Source: JBGSQR01 sp964509295
GTDB lineage: Bacteria; Desulfobacterota; Desulfuromonadia; Geobacterales; Pseudopelobacteraceae
Assembly: GCA_964509295.1 (NCBI GenBank)
Contig: CAZDWS010000009.1
Coordinates: 62,001 to 126,000, forward strand
Reading direction: 5' to 3'
DNA length: 64,000 bases
Program-made: the position numbers and the translations under genes
Notes under the pieces: model-generated
The model's input: the letters and a program-made list of their open reading frames with translations, nothing else
Told to the model about the DNA's origin: nothing
The model's database searches: none
Shown: in pieces, positions 8,972 to 17,728 of the stretch
Position numbering within the stretch: position 1 is the stretch's first letter
Layout: each line of letters begins with the position of its first letter

Positions 8972-9285
8972 TTTATGCCTCGCGCTTTTGATCAACCAAG
9001 TTTAATCATTGCAATCACATCGAAGTTCGAATCATACTTTTCATCCGGCAAAAAACCAAAGAAATAATTATTAGTTAAAAACAGCAAGGCGTGCAATATA
9101 AAATATATTCGGCTTTTATGGTTAGCAGAAAAAAACAAGTAAAGGCAGGATTAGGAATTTTGATTTTAATGATGATAAAAGGATACTGTAGCTGAGTGGC
9201 CTAAGAAAAGTTTGTGATCTGCGTCACTAAATTTTAAAATCATCATATAATTACAAGTAGCTACCAATTGTGAGCTGACTCCACT
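8972..9285. other. AT-rich non-coding interval
   Basis: About 310 bases between citG and the MshEN-receiver gene. I see no open frame with a ribosome-binding site, no convincing terminator hairpin and no clear promoter. It must contain the 3' end of the icd-cit transcript and the promoter of the receiver gene. Confidence 0.5.
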
Positions 9286-10182
9286 TTATTGCAGCACCGG
9301 GGTTTGGCAGACTGATTCAGCAGATAAGGAATCGAAATTGAGGCCGTAAGCGGTGGAATCTGCCTCCGAAATTTCCCCACAGGCCAGCAGATAGCCATAG
9401 GAGAGCGCAACCATGTCGGCAATACCGCCAATGGTCAGATTCATGCGGATATATTCAGAGTTAAGACCTTCCAGAAAAACAGTGTAGTCACCGCCATCCA
9501 GAATGATCTGCTCCAGCCTGCGACCATCACGCCTGACCCGTGACAGGCCGATCTGTCCGCCCCGGTGCAGGGTGGTGGTATCCTCCACCGTCTGCATCAG
9601 TCTGGCCAGCATGGCAAATGAGGCTGTGCGGAAACAATCGTGCAATAGGAAGGCTTTTCTGAAAGCCGGCAGCGCATCTTGAAATAGTGTCGGGAAGCCG
9701 TTGACCGATTCCTGAATGATGCCGCCGGCGTTATACTTCTGCCTGGCCTTGTGGCCGTTGGACAGATGCTCATCACGGCTATTGAAAAACTCCATGGATA
9801 TTTCGGCGAGCGCGGAACGGACCGACTCCTCATCCTGTGCCGTTGCATGCCAACTGGCAATCAGCAGCATGCCGCTGAGAAAAATATAACCTTTGTGGGT
9901 GTTGGTGCCCAGATTATCGTACAAACGCTGTTCGGCCCGGACAGCGATCAGCCGCTGATACTCAAACGGCTGATTGCTGATCAGCGATGTTTTGACTTCA
10001 TCCAGATATTCGAAAATATAGCCGACTGAACGTTCCATGATTTCCAGGGAAAGGTCCGTATGGGAGCCGGAATCCGCCAGATCCACCAACCCCGGCTTGG
10101 GGGTCAGATAGAGTTCCATGGCCGCCCCCCTGGCCAGGGAGGCGGTCAGTTTTTCAATATTTGAAAGGCGCAAGCAGTTCAT
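9286..10182 (-). CDS. citG: Triphosphoribosyl-dephospho-CoA synthase
   Basis: Makes 2'-(5''-triphosphoribosyl)-3'-dephospho-CoA, the precursor of the citrate lyase prosthetic group, from ATP and dephospho-CoA. Family signatures are the early SLARGAAMELYLTPKPGLVDLADSGSHTD block and the central NTHKGYIFLSGMLLIA. About 298 residues, normal for CitG. The ATG at 10182 overlaps citX by 29 bp; a TTG four codons upstream at 10194 is closer to a GAGGT and could be the real start. Last gene of the cit operon. Confidence 0.92.
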   Translation of the reverse strand: MNCLRLSNIEKLTASLARGAAMELYLTPKPGLVDLADSGSHTDLSLEIMERSVGYIFEYLDEVKTSLISNQPFEYQRLIAVRAEQRLYDNLGTNTHKGYIFLSGMLLIASWHATAQDEESVRSALAEISMEFFNSRDEHLSNGHKARQKYNAGGIIQESVNGFPTLFQDALPAFRKAFLLHDCFRTASFAMLARLMQTVEDTTTLHRGGQIGLSRVRRDGRRLEQIILDGGDYTVFLEGLNSEYIRMNLTIGGIADMVALSYGYLLACGEISEADSTAYGLNFDSLSAESVCQTPVLQ

Positions 10183-10642
10183 GGGTTTTGGCAATTACCT
10201 CGTCATAAGTATGCCGTTGCAAGCGAATACATTCTGCGGCTGGCTGTTGACAGACCAGGCACGACCGGCTTAAAAGGCCGAGTAAGTTCCTGTCAACCTG
10301 CAGGCCGTTGCCGTCATAAACATCCAGATCAAGCAGCCGGGCAAACGGCTCGACTGTTTCAAGAATTATGCACTGTTTCTTGACTTCAACCGGATCCGTA
10401 TCAACCCTGAAGAACGTGTAAGGGCCCAGCAGATCACTCCCCTGTATTAAAATCCGTATCCCGGGAAAGGCCGTATGCAACTGGTCAAAACCCCACTTAT
10501 ACAGGCCAAAGGCCCCTGGCAGAGCCTTCATGGCACCGGCAATATTCAACGATAAAAAGATCAGGGCAGGATACCTGTTTAACAACAGGTTATTGAGGAT
10601 ATCCTGCCTTCTGTCTCTTGTTTCCAGATAACTATGCACGAA
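10154..10642 (-). CDS. citX: Apo-citrate lyase phosphoribosyl-dephospho-CoA transferase
   Basis: Transfers the prosthetic group to the acyl carrier subunit CitD. Recognised by the DLDVYDGNG motif followed by SRSCLVCQQPAAECIRLQRH, the Cys/His-containing C-terminal signature of CitX. The start is uncertain. A GTG at 10642 has AGGA at good spacing and overlaps citF by 11 bp; an ATG at 10657 would add five residues. A frame opening further upstream is only read-through into citF. Confidence 0.88.
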   Translation of the reverse strand, partial: FVHSYLETRDRRQDILNNLLLNRYPALIFLSLNIAGAMKALPGAFGLYKWGFDQLHTAFPGIRILIQGSDLLGPYTFFRVDTDPVEVKKQCIILETVEPFARLLDLDVYDGNGLQVDRNLLGLLSRSCLVCQQPAAECIRLQRHTYDEVIAKTHELLAPFKY

Positions 10643-12170
10643 TTTTCCTGATGGCATCAATGATTGTTCCGTCACGATATTCAACCAAACCGACAACTTT
10701 ATCTTCGAATTCCAACGGACGCGGAACGCCTGTTACGGAATAGATCTCGTCACGCAGCTCCCGTATATCCTTGACCGGGGCACGACGTCTGATCAGCTCG
10801 GCCTTCAGTTCAGGATACTTGTCATTTACTGCAATGCCCCGTTCCGTAACAACCACACCGACGGTTTCTCCCGGAGTTGTAATGGTAGTAACCGCATCCC
10901 TGACAATCGGCAAACGGCCGCGGATGGATGGCGCAACAATGATGGAAAGCTTGGCTCCGGCAGCCACGTCGCAGTGCCCGCCCGTATTGTGCAGCAGATA
11001 ACCGTTGGATTCGGTGTTTACATTGACATTGAAGTTGACGTCAACCTCAGTGGCACTCAGGATGACACAATCCAGCCGGTTTGCAATAGAGCCTCTGTTG
11101 AACGGATTGGCATACATGTCGGCGCTCATCTCAACGTGGTTCCTGTTTTTGGCGATGGAAGCCGCGGCTTTGAGATCGAAACACTGCACGTCAAACAGCG
11201 CTTCAAACAGCCCCTCTTCCAGCATATCAACAAAATAACCGGTGATACCGCCAGCGCCGAAGCTGCCTTTGATGTTGTTGTTGCGCATCATGGTGCGTAC
11301 GCGGTCGGCAACGGAAAGCGAGATACCGCCCGTACCGGTCTGGAAGGAGAATCCGTTTTTCATGTAGCCGGAGGATTCAATAACCAGAGCCGCGTATTTG
11401 GCAATCTGTAGGCCAATCGGGTCGGTGGTGATCTTGGTGGTGGAGGAGACGATCTTGCCCGGATCACCCAGCTTTTCCACGCAGGCCACATAATCCACGT
11501 AGGACTGGGAGATGCTGATCGGCGCCACCGGAAACGGCACCAGATTGTCGGTCACGGCAACAACAACCCTGGCGTGCTGGGCATCGGGAATGGCATAACC
11601 CAGGCTGCCGCAGGCCGATGGGCCGCTGAAACCGTTCATGTTGCCGTAATCATCGCAGCATGGTGCAGCAATGAAAGCCACATCAATTGTTACTTCGCCG
11701 GTAATGACCGAACGGGCGCGACCGCCGTGGGAACGGACAATTACCGGGCATTCCAATTCACCCTTGGAGATCAGCTCACCGATCAGACCGTTGACACCGC
11801 ACTCCAGGCCGGTGATAACACCTTTGCGGATATAGGGCACCAGTTCGGCATGCACCACATGCACGGAGCTGGAAGCTATTTTGATATCGCGAATCCCAAG
11901 GGCGTCAATCTCTTTGACCAGCTGATTGAGCAGGTAGTCGCCATTTCTCAGATGATGATGGGTGGAAATGGTCATGCCGTCTTTCAGGCCGGAGGCGATG
12001 ATCGCTTCGCGCAGGTTTCCCACCAGTTTGCTGCTGCCCGGGTTTACCCTTTTAAGCGCTGTTGTTGCACGATTGCAGTCCGGCTGTACCGACCATGGAT
12101 CGCTGTATGGCGTGCGTTTCAGTCCTGCAAAAATCTCAGGGATTTCACGTCCCAGGCTATTCAACGCCAT
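10632..12170 (-). CDS. citF: Citrate lyase alpha subunit (citrate:acetyl-ACP transferase)
   Basis: Exchanges acetyl on CitD-bound CoA derivative for citrate, the first half of citrate cleavage. About 512 residues, normal for CitF, with the characteristic opening GREIPEIFAGL...PYSDPW and THHHLRNGDYLLNQ. The ATG at 12170 has GAGGAGG directly upstream; an ATG five codons earlier would place that GGAGG inside the gene. It overlaps the end of citE by 14 bp. It acts with CitD and CitE in the soluble cytoplasmic lyase. Confidence 0.95.
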   Translation of the reverse strand: MALNSLGREIPEIFAGLKRTPYSDPWSVQPDCNRATTALKRVNPGSSKLVGNLREAIIASGLKDGMTISTHHHLRNGDYLLNQLVKEIDALGIRDIKIASSSVHVVHAELVPYIRKGVITGLECGVNGLIGELISKGELECPVIVRSHGGRARSVITGEVTIDVAFIAAPCCDDYGNMNGFSGPSACGSLGYAIPDAQHARVVVAVTDNLVPFPVAPISISQSYVDYVACVEKLGDPGKIVSSTTKITTDPIGLQIAKYAALVIESSGYMKNGFSFQTGTGGISLSVADRVRTMMRNNNIKGSFGAGGITGYFVDMLEEGLFEALFDVQCFDLKAAASIAKNRNHVEMSADMYANPFNRGSIANRLDCVILSATEVDVNFNVNVNTESNGYLLHNTGGHCDVAAGAKLSIIVAPSIRGRLPIVRDAVTTITTPGETVGVVVTERGIAVNDKYPELKAELIRRRAPVKDIRELRDEIYSVTGVPRPLEFEDKVVGLVEYRDGTIIDAIRKIRA

Positions 12171-13077
12171 AGATGTCCTCCTCATTTATAATTTCATCCA
12201 CCAGGCCATGGGCATAGGCGGTACGCAGAACGCGGGCGGCGCGTTTAACAACCGGCGCATCGATCATCTTGCCTCCCAGGGCGATAACACCCGTACCCAT
12301 TTCACGGGCACGCTTGATGGCGTCGATAACCAGCAGGGCATAATCCACCTCGGACTGTTTAGGGGCAAAAACTTCGTGAATGACATCGATCTGGCGCGGA
12401 TTGACCATGCATTTGCCCGTATAGCCCAGCTTTTTGATCAGCTCGGTTTCACGGCGCAGGGCATCCATATCGTTCACATCGGCGAAGATCGTGTCAATGG
12501 CCTGGATACCGGCTGACTTGGCGGCCCAGAGTACATTCATTCGAGCGTTGAAAAGCTCTTCCCCGCTCTTGGTCCTTTCGATCTCCATACTGGCGGTATA
12601 GTCTTCGGCTCCGAAGGCCAGACCGATCAGTCTGTTGCTGCTGCGTGATATGGCTACCGTGTTGATAACACCTTCGGCGGTTTCTATGGATGGAAGGATA
12701 CGGAAACGTCCGATCTCCAGCCCCAGATCTTCTTCAAACTCGGTCAGCATGGTGTCAAGACGCTCGACGATTTCCGGAGTATCGGCCTTGGGAAGGCGAA
12801 TACCGTCCGGCAATGCCGGTAATACCGCCTTCAGGTCGTCAATAGCCCACTTGGTATCCAGCGGGTTGATGCGAACCAGGATCTCTTTATTTCGATCCGT
12901 ATAGGTTTCCAGAAAACGCCTGACCAGGATCCTGGCGGCATCTTTTTCATTGAGAGGTACTGCATCCTCCAGGTCGATGATGACTCCGTCGCACTGGAAC
13001 AGTGGAATGTTCTGCAGCATGGACGGCATATTGCCCGGCACATAAAGCAATGTGCGGCGTAATTGAAATTCAGCCAT
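12157..13077 (-). CDS. citE: Citrate lyase beta subunit (citryl-ACP lyase)
   Basis: Splits citryl-CitD to oxaloacetate and acetyl-CitD. The 306-residue protein shows the HpcH/CitE TIM-barrel pattern: RRTLLYVPGNMPSMLQN at the start, DGVIIDLEDAVPLNEKD with metal-binding acidic residues, VRINPLDT, and FGAEDYTASM. Length fits. It starts six bases after the end of the PPC-domain gene, unlike the usual citD-citE adjacency, because that gene is inserted between them. Confidence 0.96.
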   Translation of the reverse strand: MAEFQLRRTLLYVPGNMPSMLQNIPLFQCDGVIIDLEDAVPLNEKDAARILVRRFLETYTDRNKEILVRINPLDTKWAIDDLKAVLPALPDGIRLPKADTPEIVERLDTMLTEFEEDLGLEIGRFRILPSIETAEGVINTVAISRSSNRLIGLAFGAEDYTASMEIERTKSGEELFNARMNVLWAAKSAGIQAIDTIFADVNDMDALRRETELIKKLGYTGKCMVNPRQIDVIHEVFAPKQSEVDYALLVIDAIKRAREMGTGVIALGGKMIDAPVVKRAARVLRTAYAHGLVDEIINEEDIYGVE

Positions 13078-13082
13078 ATAGG

Positions 13083-13565
13083 TTACTCCTCGTCCCCATT
13101 AAAATGGAATGTTGATACGCCACCCTTGACGGAATAGCAGCGTTCGATACCGTCCACAACCAGCTCGGTCAGTACGATTTCGCATGTTGCAAAAACTTCG
13201 GCATCGTTCATATGCCCGCCCACCACGTCACCTGATGATTTTCCGGCCATGATATGCAGATGGCAATCCACCTTGTCCGCTTCATCCGGTACAATATTGC
13301 CAGTCAGGGCGACCAGTTCCAGCGGACCTTCAACCAGAATGGTATTAACCCTTGCCGATGTAATCGGCAGCTTGGCTCCGCTCTTGATCCCGCGCAGCTC
13401 AACATTTTTAACCGATCCGATGGCAGACAGGATAACAGCATAATGAATATTCTCTATGGTGACAAATTCAGAAATACATTTGACAATGCTCTCACCCGGA
13501 TGAACCTTGATGATGAAACGGCGCCCCTGGGTGTATTCCTTGTAACAGAATCCCTGTGCGTGCAT
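13083..13565 (-). CDS. PPC-domain (DUF296) protein inside the citrate lyase operon
   Basis: A 160-residue single-domain protein of the 'plants and prokaryotes conserved' (PPC/DUF296) family, known structurally as trimers with a metal site. The usual ligands are present: CHLHIMAG (His-x-His) and VGGHM. Some members bind DNA through an AT-hook, but none is visible here. Its ATG overlaps the citD stop by one base (TAATG) and citE follows after six bases, so it is translationally embedded in the lyase operon. Role unknown; a small-molecule binding or accessory role in lyase function is conceivable. Confidence 0.85.
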   Translation of the reverse strand: MHAQGFCYKEYTQGRRFIIKVHPGESIVKCISEFVTIENIHYAVILSAIGSVKNVELRGIKSGAKLPITSARVNTILVEGPLELVALTGNIVPDEADKVDCHLHIMAGKSSGDVVGGHMNDAEVFATCEIVLTELVVDGIERCYSVKGGVSTFHFNGDEE

Positions 13566-13828
13566 TATGCCTCCCCCGCCCGCTGCAGTGCAGCTTCAAG
13601 GCGTGCTCCGATTGCGTAGTCCAGCGCACCACGGTCAGTGATGCGGATCTTTCCTGCTGTCACTTCCTTGCTGACAAGCACCTGCTCCAGCTTGGCGCGG
13701 ATCAAATGTTCAAACTGGGCTTTAACGGTGGATTCAATCTCGATGGTCAACTCATCAGCAGGCTCGACAAACACCATCAGGTCGCTGGACTGCATCGTCC
13801 CGGCCTGACCTTTCTTCACTATTTTCAT
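13565..13828 (-). CDS. citD: Citrate lyase acyl carrier protein (gamma subunit)
   Basis: An 87-residue carrier subunit whose serine (Ser-14 or Ser-15 in GTMQSSDLMVFVEP) takes the phosphoribosyl-dephospho-CoA arm made by CitG and attached by CitX. The body (EIESTVKAQFEHLIRAKLEQVL, then ITDRGALDYAIGARLEAAL) is typical CitD. It overlaps citC in an ATGA stop/start and the PPC gene by one base. Length slightly under the usual ~98 residues but complete. Confidence 0.94.
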   Translation of the reverse strand: MKIVKKGQAGTMQSSDLMVFVEPADELTIEIESTVKAQFEHLIRAKLEQVLVSKEVTAGKIRITDRGALDYAIGARLEAALQRAGEA

Positions 13829-14835
13829 GCTCTACCCCCTGGTTTTAATAACTTGAGAATCGGCCCGGCCTCATCGCTCAACAAAAAAGAGAGCGTTGTT
13901 TCTGGCACATACTCCTTTAAATGTTCAAGATCATTATTGGCAAGCATTGCCCTGACAACGGAAGCGCTGATCACACCTTGTGAAGTCTGCCTCCGTTCAA
14001 TTTCCACAAACTCGATCCCGTAAACCGGCAGCAGCCGTTTCATTGTATCGTTATAGCTGTCGGTCAGCTGACAGCATGGCTCGGTGCCGACAAAACGGCG
14101 CGTAATATTGAAAAACGGGGCGATTTTGGAAGCAAACAGGGTTATGTCCAGCTCCATCTGGATCATGGCTGCTGAATCATTTTTTTTCAGAAAATACGTC
14201 GGGAAAGTGGCGCTGCTAACAATATAGTGGGAGGTATCCAGGACAATCACATTGGCCAGATCCTTGACCCCCTCCTTGACCAGACGGTAGCGGACTTCAA
14301 ACGGGAAAATCGAGCGATCCTCCCTCACTACGAAAATATACAGTTTATCCACCCGGCGGGCGGCATTTTCAACCAGATAGCGGTGGCCGTATGAGAAAGG
14401 ATTACAGTTCATGACAACTGCACCGTTCAGGCCGCTCCGTATCAGTGAACTTTTGGATGAAAGCCAGTTCCTGAGACCTTTGCCGTACTCCATCAGCACG
14501 ACCCTGCCCTGATTGGCCAGCAGCGTGAAATTCAGCGCCTCAAAGGTATTGGCATATTCCGGCTTGGTATAGATAAAGAGGGATTCAAAACCGGCTGACA
14601 GGCCGCGCATAACCAGTTCGGTTACAATCTCGCCCAGCAATGGGCCGCCTTGATGGGAAGGTTCTACAGCCAGCATTTTGAGGACATTTCCGGCCCGGCA
14701 GCCGACGGCAACCAGTTCGCCATTTTCATGAATACCGAACAGCTCGTCGCAACCCGGCTCAAAAGAAAGGTCGTTACGCTCAATCAGCGCCTTGGCAGCG
14801 TTTATGTCATGTACGGAATGGAGTTCCGTGATCAT
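13825..14835 (-). CDS. citC: [Citrate (pro-3S)-lyase] ligase
   Basis: Acetylates the thiol of the CitD prosthetic group with acetate and ATP, switching citrate lyase on. The 336-residue protein has an N-terminal GNAT-like region (about 1-115) and a nucleotidyltransferase domain with the MNCNPFSYGHRYLVENAA motif (HxGH-type site, here YGHRY) and EFVEIERR...ISASVVR near the C-terminus. It lies after icd across a 185-bp gap that holds a palindromic repeat element, so read-through from icd may be partial. Confidence 0.93.
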   Translation of the reverse strand: MITELHSVHDINAAKALIERNDLSFEPGCDELFGIHENGELVAVGCRAGNVLKMLAVEPSHQGGPLLGEIVTELVMRGLSAGFESLFIYTKPEYANTFEALNFTLLANQGRVVLMEYGKGLRNWLSSKSSLIRSGLNGAVVMNCNPFSYGHRYLVENAARRVDKLYIFVVREDRSIFPFEVRYRLVKEGVKDLANVIVLDTSHYIVSSATFPTYFLKKNDSAAMIQMELDITLFASKIAPFFNITRRFVGTEPCCQLTDSYNDTMKRLLPVYGIEFVEIERRQTSQGVISASVVRAMLANNDLEHLKEYVPETTLSFLLSDEAGPILKLLKPGGRA

Positions 14836-14870
14836 CGTGGGTTTCCCTGCGTGAGTGTGAACTTAATAGT

Positions 14871-15012
14871 CCCCTCTCCCTGAGGGAGAGGGCTAGGGTG
14901 AGGGGGCAGAGTAGATTTAACTTGCACTGCTGCCCCCTCATCCGGCCTTCGCTCCTGCGCGCTGTAGCGCTTCGGCGCGCAAGCGGGGTCACCTTCTCCC
15001 TCAGGGAGAAGG
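14871..15012. repeat. Palindromic GC-rich repeat, family A copy 1
   Basis: Arms CCCCTCTCCCTGAGGGAGAGG and CCTTCTCCCTCAGGGAGAAGG flank a spacer carrying GAGGGGGCAG and its complement CTGCCCCCTC. The right half holds an additional GCGCGC-rich hairpin insert also seen in the copy at 28041. Similar elements lie at 24911 and 45396. Short reading frames across it are artefacts. In RNA it would fold strongly and could attenuate icd-to-citC read-through. Confidence 0.85.
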
Positions 15013-15019
15013 AACTTAA

Positions 15020-17248
15020 TCAAATCGAATCAATTATGGAATTCAAGGTCGCACTCGGCCTCATGGCCCTGGATGCCTTTTCAAAATCAGTCAGATAGTA
15101 GCCGCCCAGATCAACCGGCTGGCCCTGTGCTGCGATCAGTTCACTGTTGATCTTGTCCTCATTCTCTTTCATCTGTTTGGCAACGCCTGCAAACTTGTCC
15201 TGCAGCCCGGCATCCTGTGTCTGCTCTGCCAGTGCTTCGGCCCAGTACAAAGCCAGGTAGAAATGGCTGCCCCGGTTATCAATCTCACCGACCTTGCGGG
15301 CAGGAGACTTGTTGTTGTCCAGGAACTTGGCAATCGCCTTATCCAGAGCATCGGCCAGAACCTGGGCCTTGGGGTTCTTGTAGTTAAAAGCCACATGCTC
15401 CAGCGAAGCCCCCAGAGCCGAAAACTCGCCCAGTGAATCCCAGCGCAGGTAACCTTCCTTGACGAACTGCTGCACATGCTTGGGAGCCGAACCACCGGCA
15501 CCGGTTTCAAACAGACCACCACCGGCCAGCAGCGGCACAACGGAAAGCATCTTGGCGCTGGTGCCCAGTTCGATGATCGGGAACAGGTCAGTCAGGTAGT
15601 CACGTAGAACATTGCCGGTTACGGAGATGGTGTCCTTGCCCTGGCGGATGCGTTCTACCGAGTAGCGCATAGCTTCGATTGGACCCAGAATTTTGATCTC
15701 CAGACCGGTTGTATCGTAGTTTTTAAGGTATTTCTCCACCTTGGCGATCACATTGGCGTCATGGGCGCGCTGTCTGTCCAGCCAGAAGACAGCCGGTGTG
15801 CCGGTGGCTTTGGCGCGATTAACAGCCAGCTTGACCCAATCCTGGATCGGGATATCCTTGACCCGCGACATGCGCCAGATATCACCCGCTTCAACCTTGT
15901 GCTCCATCAGCACGGTACCGGCGGCATCCACCACCCGCACTGTCCCATGGGATGGAATGATAAATGTGGTCGGATGTGAACCGTACTCTTCAGCCTTCTG
16001 GGCCATCAGGCCGACGTTGGGTACTGAACCCATGGTGGCCGGATCATAGGCGCCGTTCTTTTTGCAATCCTGGATCATCTCCTGGTACATGGTGGAGTAA
16101 CAGCGGTCCGGAACCATGGCCAGTGTTTCCTGCAGCTTACCCTCCCGGTTCCACATCTTGCCCGAATCACGGATCACCACCGGCATGGAGGCATCCACAA
16201 TCACGTCACTGGACACATGCAGGTTGGTAATCCCCTTGTCCGAATCAACCATGGCCAGAGCCGGGCGCTTGGCGTAAACAGCCTGGATATCGGCCTCGAT
16301 TTCGGCCTGCTTAGCTTCCGGCAGAGATTTGATCTTGCTGTACAGATCGCCCAGTCCCATATTGGGGTTAACGCCCAGCTGCTTGAAGGTGTCGCCATGT
16401 TTGCTGAAAACATCCTCGAAGAAAACCGAAACAGCATAACCGAACAGCACCGGATCAGAGACCTTCATCATGGTGGCCTTCAGGTGCAACGACAGCAGCA
16501 GTCCCTGTTTTTTGGCCTCTTCGATCTGGTTGTAATAAAAACTGCAGAGCGCTTTTTTACTCAGGAAAGTACCGTCAACGATTTCACCGGCAGACACTTT
16601 CAGCTTGTCCTTGAGCACCTTGACAGAACCGTCGCCCGCCACCAGCTCGATCTTCAGTTCACCGGCATTTTCCATGACAACCGACTTCTCGTTGCCGTAG
16701 AAATCACCTTCGGTCATGAAGGCCACATGGGCTTTGGAATCGGCTGACCAGGCACCCAGTTTGTGGGGATTCTTTTTGGCAAAATTCTTAACCGAAAGCG
16801 GCGCACGGCGGTCCGAGTTGCCCTCGCGCAAAACCGGGTTAACCGCCGACCCAAGCACCTTTGAATATGTGGCCTGAATCTCCTTCTCCTGGTCATTTGC
16901 GGGGTTTTCCGGATAATCGGGCAGCTTGTACCCTTTGGCCTGCAGCTCCTTGATCGCCTCTTTCAATTGCGGCACGGATGCACTGACATTGGGCAGCTTA
17001 ATGATATTTGCCTCGGGCACCAGCGTCAGCGCCCCCAGCTCGGCCAGGCAGTCCGGAATTCTCTGTGCCTCGGTCAGGTGTTCGGGGAAATTTGCTATGA
17101 TCCTGCCTGCCAGGGATATGTCGCGTGTTTCAACCGCAATATCACCGGTTTTTGTAAATGCCTGAACTATGGGCAGCAGGGAGTAGGTTGCCAGCGCAGG
17201 TGCTTCATCGATTTTTGTCCAGATAATCTTGTTTGCCTGTGTGCTCAT
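15020..17248 (-). CDS. icd: Isocitrate dehydrogenase (NADP), monomeric type
   Basis: Oxidatively decarboxylates isocitrate to 2-oxoglutarate. At 742 residues with the opening KIIWTKIDEAPALATYSLLPI and the blocks VNPVLREGNSDRRAP and MPVVIRDSGKMWN, it belongs to the ~80-kDa monomeric IDH family, unrelated in length to the 45-kDa dimeric enzyme. GGAGG precedes the ATG. It is the first gene of the transcript that continues into citC-citG. Its long leader begins at the proposed CitB-type promoter at 17583-17665. Confidence 0.96.
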   Translation of the reverse strand: MSTQANKIIWTKIDEAPALATYSLLPIVQAFTKTGDIAVETRDISLAGRIIANFPEHLTEAQRIPDCLAELGALTLVPEANIIKLPNVSASVPQLKEAIKELQAKGYKLPDYPENPANDQEKEIQATYSKVLGSAVNPVLREGNSDRRAPLSVKNFAKKNPHKLGAWSADSKAHVAFMTEGDFYGNEKSVVMENAGELKIELVAGDGSVKVLKDKLKVSAGEIVDGTFLSKKALCSFYYNQIEEAKKQGLLLSLHLKATMMKVSDPVLFGYAVSVFFEDVFSKHGDTFKQLGVNPNMGLGDLYSKIKSLPEAKQAEIEADIQAVYAKRPALAMVDSDKGITNLHVSSDVIVDASMPVVIRDSGKMWNREGKLQETLAMVPDRCYSTMYQEMIQDCKKNGAYDPATMGSVPNVGLMAQKAEEYGSHPTTFIIPSHGTVRVVDAAGTVLMEHKVEAGDIWRMSRVKDIPIQDWVKLAVNRAKATGTPAVFWLDRQRAHDANVIAKVEKYLKNYDTTGLEIKILGPIEAMRYSVERIRQGKDTISVTGNVLRDYLTDLFPIIELGTSAKMLSVVPLLAGGGLFETGAGGSAPKHVQQFVKEGYLRWDSLGEFSALGASLEHVAFNYKNPKAQVLADALDKAIAKFLDNNKSPARKVGEIDNRGSHFYLALYWAEALAEQTQDAGLQDKFAGVAKQMKENEDKINSELIAAQGQPVDLGGYYLTDFEKASRAMRPSATLNSIIDSI

Positions 17249-17582
17249 GGTACCTCCAAAAAATGGTAAGTGTCCTGATAGATTTGCTTTGCCTTATACC
17301 ATCTCACCAGACTAAAGATTTTTACAGATCATATCTTTGTCAGGTCAGACTGTTTTGACTGTTCAACTTGAGAGGGATTATACCACTTCAACTTCCCGAA
17401 TGTATAAAATCTCAAAAAAACGCGACAAAAAAAACAACAGCTACCAGGTTCAGCAATTTCACGCGAGCAAACATTATCACCAGCTTAAACATAAATAAAA
17501 TATATAATTAGTATCGTTTCTATAATAAGCCGCTATCAAAGCAGCTTTTAAATACTGATTACACATAAAACTTCATCTGGTC

Positions 17583-17665
17583 ATACTAGCACCAAACAAA
17601 TTTGAGTAAATTTATGATTTTTTAGGCCTTATTATCAATTGTTTCGGTTTTGACGATATTGGCAG
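17583..17665 (-). promoter_or_regulatory. Proposed CitB-type activated promoter of icd-cit operon
   Basis: Reading leftward: a 20-bp motif (17646-17665, plus-strand GGTTTTGACGATATTGGCAG), exactly 35 nt, a -35 box TTTACT (17605-17610), a 16-nt spacer, and a -10 box TAGTAT (17583-17588). The same arrangement with the same spacings stands before the CitMHS gene at 24607-24689. The implied leader to the icd ATG is about 325 nt. A second TATAAT at 17378-17383 could serve as a proximal promoter but has no good -35. Confidence 0.65.
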
Positions 17666-17728
17666 AAGTGATGTGGGATTTTTTAAAAAAGGTAGGGAGG
17701 GGTGCAGGAAAGAAGGAGAAAACAGTGT

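Noticed and set aside
9188..9206. GTAGCTGAGTGGCCTAAG, reminiscent of a tRNA D-arm
   Set aside because: No acceptor, anticodon or T-arm around it; coincidence.
14807..15098. Short frames across the 14871 repeat
   Set aside because: They translate a palindromic element; the same type of frame appears at the other copies.
17378..17383. Perfect TATAAT (minus) closer to icd
   Set aside because: No -35 match at 16-18 nt; kept only as a possible secondary promoter.
17646..17670. TGGCAG within the citrate motif as a sigma-54 -24 element
   Set aside because: No GC doublet at the -12 position in any of the copies, so not a sigma-54 promoter.
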